64,000 bases of DNA. Origin: Serinus canaria. Taxonomy: Eukaryota > Chordata > Aves > Passeriformes > Fringillidae. Under the pieces are notes generated by a model. The model ran no database searches. It worked only from the letters and a program-made list of their open reading frames with translations, and was not told the origin of the DNA. Numbering within the stretch: position 1 is the stretch's first letter; the number at the start of each line of letters is the position of its first letter. The position numbers were made by a program, and so were the translations under genes. Positions 42,479-55,750 of this stretch are shown in pieces. The stretch covers positions 35,307,146 to 35,371,145 of the forward strand of contig NC_066343.1 of the NCBI RefSeq assembly GCF_022539315.1, read 5' to 3'.

Positions 42479-42632
42479 GAAAACCCCAAAAATAAAATCA
42501 ACAACAACAACAAAAAATGCAAAAAAAACCCCAAAAAACAAACCAAAACAAAAATCCAAAACCCCAACAAAGAAAAAAACACCACAAAAAAACTGCAACC
42601 AAACAAAAAAAAAAACCTACTAAAAAAAGAGG
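42479..42632. repeat. A/C-only low-complexity tract
   Basis: More than 150 bp are composed almost wholly of A and C on the plus strand, including CAACAACAACAA and CAAACCAAAACAAAAA runs. Nearly all pyrimidines are C and nearly all purines are A. The long hydrophobic frame on the opposite strand is an artefact of this composition. Confidence 0.9.
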
Positions 42633-44295
42633 GTGGAAAGGACAAAAAAATGACTCTGTAAATGTGTTCAGTCCCTTTTACCATATTGGAGAATTAAACT
42701 AATAAATAATCTCTAGATAAAGCAAGAGAGGAGATTAATGACAATTGTAACATGAACTGTGTGGATGCTTCTGACCCTCTTCTAATCCTTTTACACCATT
42801 CAGGTAGCAGAAGATACCCTGGACGAGTCTAGAAGGATGTTCAGACAATGGAAACCACAAAGCTGCCAAAAGAGTCCACAGCATATTGTTCATAGTAGGC
42901 AGCAGTGCTCCTTTTCCATCACACATGTCCATCAGCCACTGAATGTTCCTGAGAGCATCACCATTTATTCATGCAGCACATTAATAAATCACACCAGCCA
43001 AGTCTGCACTGAATGAACATGATCTACAGTGGTTGGAGGAATGCAGAAAAGGCATCTGTAGGAACATTTTCAAAACATCATCAGTTTGAATTTTCGGATC
43101 CCTGAAACAACAAATTGAAAATGTATCTCAGAGAAAAATTAAAGAGTCCAATTTTATTATTTTCTCTGCTTTGGACAGGTGGTTTTGGCTATTAAAAAAA
43201 GCTGTAACTCAATTACAATAATGAGAATGCTGCAACTCAAACTGGAATGGTTTCCCCCCCATCGATATCAGGGGTTTAAAATGCAGCATGCACATTTTGA
43301 GTAAGGGAAAGTATTTGTGTAAGCTACATCGATTGCAATTCTGAACACTTTCCAGCTTCTACAGTTACCTTTTGAAAGAGCTGTCTCAAAACAGAAGGCC
43401 TGGAGCCAGGAAGCTCTGATACCTAGCCTTGGACGTGACACTTGCTCACTTGGGGAATTCATGTAGACTCCATCCCAACAGATACTAAAGGCTTCCTGCA
43501 AGATGCAGAGATGTAGCACTGGCATGGATTTCTGCTGAGATGTTTCTTCCGGAATACCATTTATCTTTCCTGCTGCTGTGGTGAAGAGAGAATGATGGGG
43601 AGGAGTGGGATGTTGCAACATTGTGCTTGCCCTGCTGACAGGCCAGATAGCAAAACAACTGGTATCACTGGAATGGACAGTGTTGCTAATTTGTCCTGCT
43701 TGCCTGCAAAGGAAAAAAGAACAAAAACCTTAAAACCTGCACTTTTTGATCACACAAGTACATAGGGGGAAGGGGGAGGTCATGACTGACTCACCTTGGG
43801 TTCAAAACATAGTTTATTCCTGATATATATGAAGAGCTCTTACAGCAGATCATTGAAACATGAGGTTGATTTACAGGACAACTTTGGTACTGATGATTTG
43901 CCAAATCACTGAGCAGTAATTACCCTCTTCTTCCTCACAGCTTTTCCCCTCACAGCTCCTCTTCAGTGGCAATTACACAAAAACACAACTCCTGTTCATC
44001 TGCTTGATAACAGTGTTGTTTAAGGATAGACAGCCAGCACTAATTCTGAAGCTGCTTTCCTCATACAAATCTATATAGAAAGTAAATTACAATATTTCAA
44101 AGAAGCACACACGTTCAGGGCTCACATAATGACAGATCATTTTGGAGCTCACAGTGCCTTTGCTAGGGAAGAGTCTCCCAGTTACTAGTATTTCCTTTGC
44201 CAGCAAATGGAAGACACGTTATTGAAGATTAACAACCACAATGCTAAATAGGTCCAGTTATATAAGAACATCGCAGCAAACTGAGCGTGGATCGG

Positions 44296-44389
44296 TCAGC
44301 AGAGGGGGCAATGTGTAGGCTGGCAAAGCTCTGGAGTCTTGTGCCGCTGAAGGATGGAAAACAGGGATGACATTGCCCTCTCGTGGGAA
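44296..44389. promoter_or_regulatory. Opposed CTCF-like motifs with an RBPJ-like site
   Basis: TCAGCAGAGGGGGCAATG on the plus strand at 44296-44313 and CCACGAGAGGGCAATG on the minus strand at 44386-44371 point towards each other. The second fits the CTCF core well, the first only in its 3' half. The two form a 12-of-13 inverted repeat about 55 bp apart. CGTGGGAA, an exact RBPJ core, overlaps at 44382-44389. The surrounding 200 bp is GC-richer than its flanks. Function is inferred from motifs only. Confidence 0.4.
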
Positions 44390-44680
44390 AACGCTGAAGT
44401 GGAAAGCAGCAAAGCTGCAGCCGGCTGATGCCGGCAAGGTTTGTTAATCCTGCGAGTCTCATTACAGCAGGCTCTTAAACCTCCTGATATTTTCCTTCCA
44501 TATGCTCAGGTCATTCAGAATTGAGAATGTGTGACATGCTACAGGACCAGGATTAAATCTTTACCCAAAAATTCAGTGTGTTGGCTAGGGATACAACTGT
44601 GAGGCTATAGCACAGAAGCATCCCCTTGAAAGCTATATATTTGAGCTCAGGATTTTATTTTCAAAAAGAACAGAGTAAAA

Positions 44681-44715
44681 AGAAAAAAAAAAAAAGCAAA
44701 AAAAAAGAGAAAACG
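44681..44715. repeat. A-rich tract
   Basis: Runs of A are broken only by single G or GC over about 35 bp. Confidence 0.85.
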
Positions 44716-45520
44716 TGTTTTAGTGTTTTAGCCTAAGAGCCATGACACAGAGCTGTGCCGCTGAGAGTCAAATCCTGCTAAGACCACTTTGCTTTAAAAA
44801 TATCCCCTCTGCTCTGTCTAAAAACAGTTCAGTTCTTATCTCCTAAAAGTATAATTCATACTGTACAGAGTGGTGGGATGGAGGTGATTTAGGTTTAATT
44901 TCAGAGGATTTATAAATTATTATGGACTGATATTGATAAACATATTATAGAGTGGGTTACTGTCCAGCCATGACAAGTGTGGACATTTACAATGGGTTGT
45001 CCTGAGGAGTTACATTTTATAAAGAAAGTTGATTTTGATTTTTGCTCAGATCACTTCAGAGAACTTTGTAAAAGATGAACTATTCAACTGGTAAACATGA
45101 GATTAAGAAGAACAAACAAAAGCAAGAAGGAGGAGACAGGTTGAGGACAGGAAGGCTGAGGACAACCTAGCTTGGTTTTGCCCTAAGGAGAGCAGTATAT
45201 TACTGGTGCCCAGCTATGTTTCTGATGTCTGCATCATTGCAATGACAAAAATGCAGGACAGTCTCAGGATATCTTTATGAAGGAGGCATGCAGGCCTACA
45301 GGTGGGTCACTGTTAACAGCATATATAGGATTGCTGTAATAAGCATGGCTGACAGAATATTATCCATTAATAAACATTCTATTCTCAACACAAAAAAAAT
45401 ATTCCCACCATTTGTCAGCACTGTGGGGAGCAGCTATTAAGAACCACAGCGAAATTATAGAGGAATAAGTTAAACTAGGTATGTTCTGGGTTTAGAAGGG
45501 CTTGTTGTTCTTCTTTTTTC

Positions 45521-45575
45521 TATATATACATATGTATATATTTATATGCATACATGTATGTATGCATGCATGTAC
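45521..45575. repeat. Alternating purine-pyrimidine repeat (TA / ATGC)
   Basis: A 20-bp perfect palindrome centred on ACATATGT runs into ATGTATGTATGCATGCATGT. The tract is strictly alternating in large part, so it could adopt Z-DNA or cruciform structure. Confidence 0.85.
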
Positions 45576-45892
45576 AAATGTGGATAGCAACTGCAGTGAC
45601 TAAGTAAAATCTTACTCTCTCAAAGTCTTTGTTCAAACTGTCTCAATTTCAAGTCATTTGAGATTGAGGACACATGATGAGAGAACAAGCCATAACTTGT
45701 TCATAGACCAAGTAGTGCTTTGAAGATTGAATAGGATAACACAACAGAGGAGAAAGCAAGCACTTTTTTTTAAAAAAGCGAACTTTACTGTGTTTTGCCA
45801 ATAAAGTGTTTAAAGACAGAAAAATGTTAGCAATAATGTATCTCTAGATAAATCCAGCTGTGTCACAGTTGGGAGCAGGAGGAAGTGTTTCA

Positions 45893-46060
45893 GGTCCGCG
45901 TTCGATTGCCAGGGCTCAGCTAGAGGAAAGAGGTGCGGCAGTTTGGGGTGGCGCTAATCCCAGCCCAAAGGCGCAGCGCAGCGCCCCGGCACCCCGGCCC
46001 TGCCGCCGCTGGGCGGTGCTCAGGGCAGATCGGATCCAGCTGCCGAAACAGAGCTGCCCC
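45893..46060. promoter_or_regulatory. Isolated CpG-dense patch
   Basis: About 16 CpG dinucleotides fall within roughly 165 bp, with GCGCAGCGCAGCGCC and CCGCCGC runs, in a desert otherwise poor in CpG. It could be an orphan CpG island driving a non-coding transcript or distal NXNL2 transcription, an enhancer, or a relic of an inserted GC-rich element. The open frame across it shows no domain. Confidence 0.45.
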
Positions 46061-46475
46061 TCAAGCTCTCTAGTGGTCCCCAGCGTCTCTTCTGGGTCCT
46101 CAAGGCTCATTCACAACAATGCAAAGAGCCAGAAAAATACCCTCTGTGTGCTCAGTGCTGTTACCTGGTGCTGCAATTACCTCGTGGCTCCTTCTGATGG
46201 ATCTCCTGGTGACAGAACACGGTTCCCGTACCGAAAGAGAAATGATTGTAGTGCCTGACCTCACAGCTCTATCGGGTGTTTTGTCAAGTCTCTGGCCCAC
46301 AAACCTTAGAATGCTTAGCTGTCTGAGTGAAAGGAGTGGAGCAGCTGCTCCCGTGTAAGCCCATCCCTCCTGGACCCTCAGGCAACATCTTGCCCGCAGC
46401 TCCTTCTGCTCCAGTCCCGGCTTGTCCTAAGACTCCCAGGGCATCCCAATTCAGAATTATATGACTGCAAGTAAG

Positions 46476-46498
46476 AAAAAAAAAAAAAAAAAAAAAAA
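46476..46498. repeat. Poly(A) tract of 23 A
   Basis: An uninterrupted run of 23 A follows a GC-rich stretch and is followed by TTCCTCC. It may be a retroposition tail or simple slippage. No AATAAA precedes it closely. Confidence 0.9.
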
Positions 46499-47121
46499 TT
46501 CCTCCTGCTCTGGATGATCCCATTCCTTTCACATGTCTCCCTAAATTACCCATCCTAAGCTGGGCATCTTCCCTTGTCTTCTCACCCCAGCCTAAGGTCT
46601 CTGTCCAGAAGTCAGCTGGTGCTTGGTCAGCTTCTCCTGCTCTGCTGGCACGGGTACTGCTGCTCTCCCTCCCACACAACTACTCTGGCTCCTTCTTTCC
46701 CAGGGGTTAAAAACCACAGGCATGAACTGCTTTTACCAGAAATCTGCCTGGGCAAGACGTTGAGAGCAAGAGAGAAGAACATGGCCTGGAAAAATGGATG
46801 CAATAGCCACAGAACAAGAGGATTCAAGTATGTCTAAGAAAATCAGCCAGTATTCCTGTCTCTAAATGAGCATAGAAGGTACTTGTAGTGACTATGCATC
46901 CTTCCTGGGTCCTACATTATGTCTGGTGTCACGTGTGCTGTGGAACTCCACCATATTTCTTGGAGCAAATGTTCTTTTCCTATGCTGCAACTACACATTT
47001 TTTCTTGTAGTAAGTATTTTCTCCTCCCTTTTTTTTTTTTTTAGGATATACACACATTTGTTGGTGTAAGCATGTAACAAAACTTGTTATGATGGAATTT
47101 TTCATTCATACTTCTCTAAAG

Positions 47122-47183
47122 AGAAAAATACAGATGTATAAAGGCTGAAGCTTTATAAGAAAAATACAGATGTATAAAAGCTG
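47122..47183. repeat. Two-copy 36-bp tandem duplication
   Basis: AGAAAAATACAGATGTATAA starts at 47122 and at 47158. The second copy differs mainly at a G/A change in the following AAGGCTG. Confidence 0.92.
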
Positions 47184-48567
47184 TAGCAATAAAAGCTACA
47201 GGGCTTTTGGCTACCTTTTTTTCCACACTGACAGGAAAATGTGGTTCTTTCCAAATATTTCAGACCAAGAGATCATAACTTCTCACATCTCTTACAATCA
47301 CCTTCTCTAACTGAAAAGGCACAATGATTTTGTGAATTATGTGTAGACTCTTTTACCACAGTTGTGCAACGAGTCCCTAGCTGTAGTTTGGTAACCACTG
47401 GCTTAGGAATCAAATCATACTACTATTTGTGTTCAGGTCCTGGCATTGCTGCAAAATTCACAGGAAACTTTTCCAGACACTTTCATTATGTCTTGTTTTC
47501 TCTCTCAGTAAAATTAATATAGATCACATCAGCTGCTTCCCAGGACTGTTGGGAAGACTGGTGTTTTGATAATGGTGAAATCTGGATGGATGTGACCAGA
47601 GAGGCATAGAGTGCCTCTATTAGAGGCAAAATTAGATTTTGCCATTAAATAAACCCTTCCAGAGTAAGATTTCAGCAGAATTTAAGGAAAGATTAGGAAA
47701 TTCTAGAAAACAGCCAATAGCCAAAGAACAAAGAATGCTTAAATTTTTTTAAACTAGGTGTTTAAAAAAAAATTACCTAACAGACACAGAAAACTGGCAG
47801 ATTCACTTACAAGAGAAGAAAGCCAAAACAATATGCAGAAGAAAATAATTCTACCTTTAGCTGCTACCTTGCCTTCCATGAAGCTGGGCACTGACATAGT
47901 CTGTCAAAATATTTTAAAAAGTGTAATGTTTCAACCACTTTTGCTTGTGAAATTTTAAGCATCTCCCTGCCTAGTTTGCAGCTTTTCAGACTCTAGTATT
48001 TGGAAGGAAAGGCTTGTTTTACAAGACTAAATTAAAACATCGATTGCTTCATTGTTTCTCATAGCAGATCATTTTTCCTAGCGGGCAAATCCTATTGTTT
48101 ATTTGGAAAATAAACCTTAAAAATCTGACCTGTAGTCTGCTATTTTTCTTGTGCTTACTAGTTTCTATTTGTGAATCTATTTCCTAAAAACTAAAAACAA
48201 TTCCCTTCCATTTATTTCTGCAGTTATGAGTCCTAAGAGAAAAGGCATTCTGCTTCTTATCATTGCTACTTCAATCAATTTGCCTTTTCTGTTATTCTTG
48301 TGTATAGCAATACAGCTCAAAATTTCCACCTGGTGCAAAACAATGCAAGAATATTGCTGTTCCACACTTGCAATATCCAATTAAAGAATCATAATTTCTG
48401 AGCATGTGGATCAAAATGCTGCTACCGGTACATTTTACATGGGCAATAATAGGTTCTTTTCTACACTATAGGACCTATTTTACAATGTATTTTCTTCTAA
48501 AACTATGGTTAATGTTTATGTAAATTGTAGAAATGTTCTCAAAGAGAAAAAGGGCACAAGCTGAGAA

Positions 48568-48589
48568 AATGGTGTCCCTGGACACCATT
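48568..48589. repeat. Perfect 10-bp palindrome with 2-nt spacer
   Basis: AATGGTGTCC, then CT, then GGACACCATT. This is a tight near-palindrome in otherwise ordinary intergenic DNA. Confidence 0.9.
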
Positions 48590-50544
48590 CAATGTAATGA
48601 TTGTGACGAGATCATTGCCAGGGAGAAATATAAATTTCTGTGCTGTGGTGAAAATCTTTCTTGAATTATTTAAGTCTCCCTTAAATCCTATTTTTAGAAC
48701 TAAATTTAATTTAAATGCAGTAATGGACCTTGTTCAAGCATAAGGGAGAATTTCTCCTCAAGAATATGTCTGGTCTCATTTGAACATTTGTGCATTGCAG
48801 AGATGTGTATGAATGTGATTTCGTTTTTCTCTGGATACAATCACCTGCCTGAGACTGTGGTGATGAGACAGTGGTGAAATACACTCTACAGTTTCAGATG
48901 TGCCTGAAACTAATAATGTGTTATCTTCTGAACTAGAAAGAAAAGAGGGGAGTGAATAAAAAGCATTACATGTTAAATTAATTTTAAATAGAAGCACTGT
49001 TTTACCATTGCCTTGATTTTACACACAGAAACATATTTCCTGCTATGATAAACTCGGAGTATGAGAAACCTCAGTTCTGCCTATTTAAATCAGTTACTTA
49101 CACAGGTATTGAATTTTTAACTTAATTTCCATTCTAACTTCCAGATTGTAACTCACTGGTCTAACTTCATATGTTCAGTTTTTAAAAGGGAATGCATTTT
49201 TTCTTTTAACATGCATTGTAACTCACAGTGAATACAAATAAAAATCTGCTAGATTTTCTCTTAACTATGCACGGAAATTTAGGAGATAGTGTACTTTGGC
49301 ATAAAAGGGTTAGTAGAACAGTGATAAATATGGATGACAAAAACTGGAGATACTAGTAGAAAAATAAAGAATTAATTTATTCTGAAAACTGGCAGGTTTT
49401 CAGCATAAAACTTCTAGGCCAGTGATAAACTCTGCATTAACTGACCCTGTGTTTAGCGAGCTGGTGAGATTAAAAAAGCCTTTTTTCTGAGTCCTCAGGA
49501 TATGACAATCTCTTCTCTAGATAAAGCATTTAGGTGTTCAGAGAGGAATCTGAGCATCTTACAGCAGCTACACAGGTAGGGTTTCCTAACATGGTGTTAG
49601 CACAGAGTAAGGAGAGGGAGGATGTAACAAATACAGTTTACAATCTTTTTGCTCCTTTGCCTTCCCTAGAAAAGCACTAAGCCTGTCTCTTTGTTACCGT
49701 TTCACAAATGGATTCTGTTGGTGGATTTCAGCTTCTCTGTTCCATACAGAAACAGAGGGGTACGTCTGGTCCCTCCATTCTTCACCCGTGCTTGTAGTCT
49801 GAGCTACTCTTGGCCTTTGTTCTGCAGCAACAGATAGCAAAGGCCAGGTTAATAGCAACTTCAGGTTAATACATGTTCCCCCTCTCCTCTCTCCCTCCTA
49901 GTCAGGAGCAGCTGCAGATAGCTGTGCCTCTTGCTAGCTTGCATAACTCTCAAACACCCACTCCCTTACTATTTTAAGTAGAAGAGACCCACCCATGTTC
50001 CACTTCAATAATCACCTGAGCTCTATCCAGCATGATAATTACACCACCCTCCTGAAAGACAGAAGAATGCTTCTGGAAGCCCAGCAATATTGGGTTACCT
50101 TCATGAAGTGCAGCTGGACTGTAGCAACAAATTATTTGTCACTAAGTACAGTTTGTCAACAAGTATAGTTGAAAATAAACTGTGGCAGAGCCAGACTGCA
50201 CTTGAAGGTCCCATCAAGTTCTCTTCTTTAAGCTCTCACAGATGAAACAAATACTTTGTGACATAGCTTCAAGAGCCCCCTCTTTTATACTCCATATTGT
50301 GTTTTGGCATCTGACTGCCAGGCAAGAATGTTCTAGGTTGAGATTGAAAATAAATACTTCAAACTAATGTCTTTCTTCAAAGGTCAAGTGCACCATGACT
50401 TTTTAAAACACATCTGGTAAGCAGATTACAAACCACAACTCAATCTCTGAGCAAGAAGCATTCTGTGTGGACTCACAGGGTTGAGTTCATGTGGTCAGAA
50501 ATTTCCAAGCTTTAAGTATACCAGAACATAAATTGTTAAGAAGT

Positions 50545-50586
50545 GGCCTATTAGAGGCTGCTAGAGGCCTATTAGAGCCCAAGAGG
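50545..50586. repeat. Two-copy 21-bp tandem duplication
   Basis: GGCCTATTAGAG at 50545 recurs at 50566, with a diverged AGGCT-rich spacer. Confidence 0.8.
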
Positions 50587-53500
50587 CTATTGCACTTTTG
50601 TGCATTCTTACACAAAATACCTGTTGTACTGCAAACACAGTCTACTTCACAGATTCTGGTTAGCCAGGGGGTTATTTCAACAGCTATAGGACAGAAAGGA
50701 GAAAGGTTCAGTCCACTATCAGTACAAACCATGACATACCACAACTCTGCTGGGTTTTACATCCATTTACAGCAGATACAAACTGCTCTGAAGGGGATTG
50801 ATACATCAGGGCAGCAGCACCTTTACAGAAGGGAGCAGTGTTCTTCTTGATAACCCTGAAACTGCAACCATGTGACCTCACAGCCCTCTGTCCAGCTTCT
50901 CCATCTCTCACACGTGATGCTGCTGTGTCCTCAATCCAGCTGTGACCACACCAAGGCCTGCTTCCACATACAGGACAGAAAGAAGTTTTGTTTTGGACAT
51001 TACTAGATTCAGACAAAGTTGGTGCTAGTTCTCTCAACTCGAGCAGAAAGTCAAATGTTTGAAGTTTTGAAATTTATTACCCTCTAATTGAAGGGTTTAT
51101 TTTGGAGGGGGGTTTATTTTGGTCAATCTTGTTCATTTTTAAAGAAAGTCATGCCATCTTGAATGCAGGATGACTGAAACAAATGCAACAGAATTTTACT
51201 GTCACAACCCCACACTTGTTCCAGCCAAGTCCCACCAACTTCAAACGTCTTTCATGATGTTAGAGCTACTTCAACATCAAGCAGTTAGTTCTGTCTTTCT
51301 TCTTTTCACATGTGGGATACTTCTGCAGCTGTCTTTGCAGCTGTCTCTCCCTCTGCACCATGCACAGTAAAATCCTCCAAACACTCAAAATCTTCATGGC
51401 CTTAAATGTGCCATTGTTTGAATTTGTCTTGGAGGAGGTGATAATGTGCCAACTTTGAATACAAATGGAGATATTGCTAATGTGAATACTCTTCTAATGA
51501 TAGGTGTTAATTAAGGTATCACTGAAAGCAACACACTTCATAAGCACAACTAGCTGCAGCAGGTAATATTGATCCAGGGAGCAGAGTATGTGTTTTTCAG
51601 TGTTGATAAACAAAGCCAGGACTGGGACCCCAGGATTAAATGAAGTTCTCAACTCTTGCCTGCCCTTCATTCTCTGCTCTCTTCATCAGATAGGACTATA
51701 TGTGTTAGCAGCTTTATGAGGTTGTAGAGAGGAGGTATCTAGATGTAGATAATGTAATTTTGCTTTGGTGATGACAACAAAATACAGCCACATTCCAATT
51801 TGTGTAGACTGCACTGGGTCACGAAATGTGCATGCACTGGCATTGCTTCAGAGCACTCTTCAAACATTTCAATCTTCGGACATGGTTTAGGATTATTATG
51901 TATTGTACTGGGAGAAGCTAGGAGCAGAGTGAGAGTCACTTGCACAATGAAATAGAGATTATAACCCCCAATGTACCACTTGAAGCTGGCAATATTGCTA
52001 TTAATTTCCAAGTAAGAAATAAGCATAACAAGGAGATTGCTGCATTAATGAAATATTACTAAAAACATCCTCTTTTATGCTTAAGCAGGCCTACTATCTG
52101 TTGAAGAGAACCTAATGTTTTGACAGTCTTGTTAGAAACCTGAGTGCCTTTCAAAACCAAACTGAAGCTACTGCCAAAGAAGAAAATCTCAGTAAATGAC
52201 GTTCTTCTAGGACAAAGCTCCACTTATTAAAATAAAATAACTTCCTTTGAAAATAATTTGTATCCAAGCATAACAGTATTAGTAAATTTTATATTTGTAT
52301 GGGAAATGTGCCCTCACATTATACTTGGGAAAACATAAATCTCTGAAAAATATGTCCTTTGATGCCCTGCCCATGCACTTAGAAGGATTTGGCTACTGCC
52401 TATGCAAAACGGTTGTTTATTGTTCTAAGAATCTATTGATTTGTCAATGTCCTACAAATACAAGTAGGCAGTTACTGGAAAAGCCAGTACAAACACTTCG
52501 AGGACAGTGCTTATATCTATTTACAACCTGCCTACAACTATTTTTTATCTCTTTGAATTGTTAGGGCTCTCATCTCAGTTCCTGCCCAGGGAGAAGACTA
52601 CGTAAGAACACCCTTGTGCCAAGTTTCTTCAACTTCTCTTTGAAGTATTTCTTTGGGACTGTGCCATTATGCTTAAAAGCAAGATTTTTTGGACAGAAAT
52701 AGCACCTTCCATAGCAACTTCTTCACCTGACACTGGCAGCATTAATTGATATCAGAGAGTCATGAGATTGATCATTGAACTTCCTCTACTAGGGAAATTT
52801 AAATGACATTGAGGAGATAGAAGGCTTAAAAGTGTTTCTGTTCGGTATTGGTCATTTATATGTCCATCTTCACAGATACTGACAGAAAAAAAATTAAAGT
52901 TGCTCTTTTATGAATATTGCCTGCCAGAACACATAATAGTTAAATTCTTATCAGTGTCTGGTTTTAACAAAAAACTCAGCTGTACAAAAGGCAAAACCAG
53001 GCTGTGCACAGGGTGGAAATGAAATAAAAGCAAAAAAAACCCTGTCGTGTATGTACCAACTACTGCTTGTGTTCTGCAGAACATCTGTTTGCACTCTAGA
53101 TTTAACTCATACTTCAGGAAGAGCTACTGATATTTTGTATGTACTCTTGACTGAGACGAAAAGTGAAAGATTAAGTTAGCATTAAAAATGCATATGAAGA
53201 TATCATGACAGAATTTCAAGGAATTTTCAAGTACCTACTTTAGGTTTTTCTCTTCAGCCCAAAATATCATAATTGAAGAGTTTAGGTGAATAAACAGAGA
53301 TTGATCACCCCCTCCCTCCTATTTTTAAGCACATATATTTAAATACATCATAATACTATTAAAGTTTGACAACAGCAGTGCTGGAGGAGGAAGAAAGAAA
53401 GTTTTTTTGGGAGCAGGGTTAAGAAATAAAAGGAATACAAGATTAACAGAGAGATGTTCATTGCCTTTTTGATGTTTATTTCATGTCTGAATCTGCCACC

Positions 53501-55689
53501 CTTTCTGCTTTGCCTCTTCCTAAAAAAGAGTTATGGGACAGCCTGCAGCACTCACCTGAAGCAAGTCTCTACAAGATTCGGGCTATTTATCAATTCACAA
53601 AGTATCAACTTACAATCCTTGCTATTTTTCATAGTAAAGTAATTGTTCATAAAGCCTACAATAAATTCAACACCACTGGTTCTTAGCAATCTTAGCATAT
53701 ATTGATCCATAAATGATTTACTAATAATGGACACTATCTTGTCCAGTGGAATTAGGAAGAATGCTCCTCTTCTTGGCTTTACTTTTTTTTTTTAGTTGAC
53801 TCCTTTAAAAAGGAGCAGCATCAACCAGTAGCATTATGCTGCTGTCTATTGTTGTATTTTTATAATGAGGGTTTTTTCCCCACTCCACTGAAAAGTGCTA
53901 GTATTAGCTAATACTCAAGGTGACCGTGACTAAATATGGAGGGAAGAAAGTCACCAGTAAACTGAAAAATAATTTAATAAGTTAAAGGGACAATTCTGTA
54001 CATTCTGAGATGAATTCACTGCAAAGTTTCATTTCCAAAGAACACACATTCCAAGTAATAACAAGCCTTACAGCTGACCCACTAAGATTTACTTCTCTAA
54101 TTTCACAAGGTATTGCTAATAAGAAAATATTTTCCATTACTCTGTACTTTATCTAAGTCAAACATGGATTATTTTAGCACTGATAAGTAAACCAATTTTC
54201 TGATATTCCAAACACTGATGTGCAAAACCAACAGTTCTTGTCTGAAGTCACACCAAACTTTTATACAGTATATATCTTTGTTTCATCATTATGAATTCTT
54301 AGCTGAATTTTACTTGGAAGTTGTGTTATTCTATTGGTGTCAATTATCCAAAGGGCCTAAGTCCATCTCTGCTGTAAAATACTGAGTTCTTTCATATATA
54401 TGCATATAGACAAACAAGAATCAAGATATCAACCATCGTGAATCAAGATATCTTGGCTGAAGTAATGCCTGATATCTGATAATAGGGTGCAGTGGATACT
54501 TTTGCTATAAAAATTATTCCTCATTCAGGTAACCTATCTTCAAACATTTGGAAAAGCTTTGATAATTTTTTTTCTCATCATATATTTGAAATATATCTGC
54601 TATTAGGTGGCTTCAGAACAGCCCGCAGAGCTCACATCGCACTTGCACAAAAAATTTACTAAGGAGCTTAGCATTCATCAGGAAAGACCATGAATGCTAC
54701 TTATATAGTGAGATGGCACAAATTAGAAATTGTGTGTGGTACACCCAGATGTAATTTTTAAAACAACTACAAGGAGCTCAGAACTCACAGCTCTGCTGAA
54801 CACTTTCTGAAGTTATTATTTTCCATTTTAAAATCAGTTTCTCTGGTGTACTTGCTTCTCACCTACTGTGAAATATGTGTGACTTTTTACATTCACACTC
54901 CTCAGAGAATTTTTTTCTCCCTCCATTACAAGAAAATTATGCAGGTTTGTTATTAAATGATACAACTATTCACACACATTAAAGTTCAGGCCCTCTTTGT
55001 TAAGTTTTCTTACAGTAAGGCAAACGTACCTTAAAAAATAATAGAGACAGTTGTGGGTGGGGTCAGTAAGCCAATAACTGCAGATGGGATATCACAATCA
55101 ATGTTTTGTTTTAAGGCTGAAGTGGTAACCCTTCAAGCACAGGCATGCAAAGAACTGTCTGCAGAACAATGACACTCTGAGGAATCAGCACTCTCGGGTG
55201 CCTCACTAATGCACATAGCCCAGGGGATGGACATGAAGTCAGAATTCTGAGTGCAGTTAGAGGACTGTGACCCCTTGGGGTCACAGAGACCTGCTGGGAT
55301 GCTACACAGAACTGGAGTGCTACAATTGATGGATGCAGGCTCTCTTGCTCCAAATTGAGCCAACCAGACTTCAAGTGTTAGTAATGTAAGTGCTTGTAAT
55401 GGAAACAATAACAACTCTGTTAAAGTCTTTAAGTTCTAATCAGCAAACACTCGGCTTGCATGGGAAGTGGGTTTTTGCGGCTCATTAATTGCATTAATGT
55501 CTGGGCTGGGACAGCAGCCATGAAGAGACAGCAAATCAAGTTGTGCTTTAGATACAACACCAGCATTCATCAGAGAGACCTGGTATAACTGTTGATGTTT
55601 GCTTCTACATATTTTAGCAAAAGAAAAGATGGAAAATGGTTTCTTCTTAACCTAACCTGATGTCAACTTGGGAGCAAACATAATGGAAC

Positions 55690-55750
55690 CATAGAATGGC
55701 TTGTTTTGGAAAGGACCTTAAAGATCATCTAGTTCCAATCCTGTGGAATT
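55690..55750 (-). mobile_element. Short CR1 3'-end fragment, minus orientation
   Basis: ACCATAGAATGGCTTG and AAAGATCATCTAGTTCCAA match the reversed terminal part of CR1. Only about 60 bp remain. It lies just beyond the presumed end of the NXNL2 3' UTR. Confidence 0.8.

Larger units (their letters stand above)
39781..45892. other. Intergenic, no gene seen
   Basis: Contains low-complexity A/C and A-rich tracts and the CTCF-like pair, but no supported exon. Confidence 0.7.
46499..55689. other. Intergenic, downstream of NXNL2, no gene seen
   Basis: AT-rich DNA with two short tandem duplications and the palindrome at 48568. No coding exon is supported. Confidence 0.7.

Noticed and set aside
42400..42684. 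Highly hydrophobic minus-strand frame resembling a membrane protein
   Set aside because: It is the reverse complement of an A/C low-complexity tract, so Phe/Leu/Val codons arise from T/G runs.
45860..46258. 132-codon plus-strand frame over the CpG-dense patch
   Set aside because: No domain, a non-ATG start, and openness explained by GC content. It was kept as a regulatory patch only.
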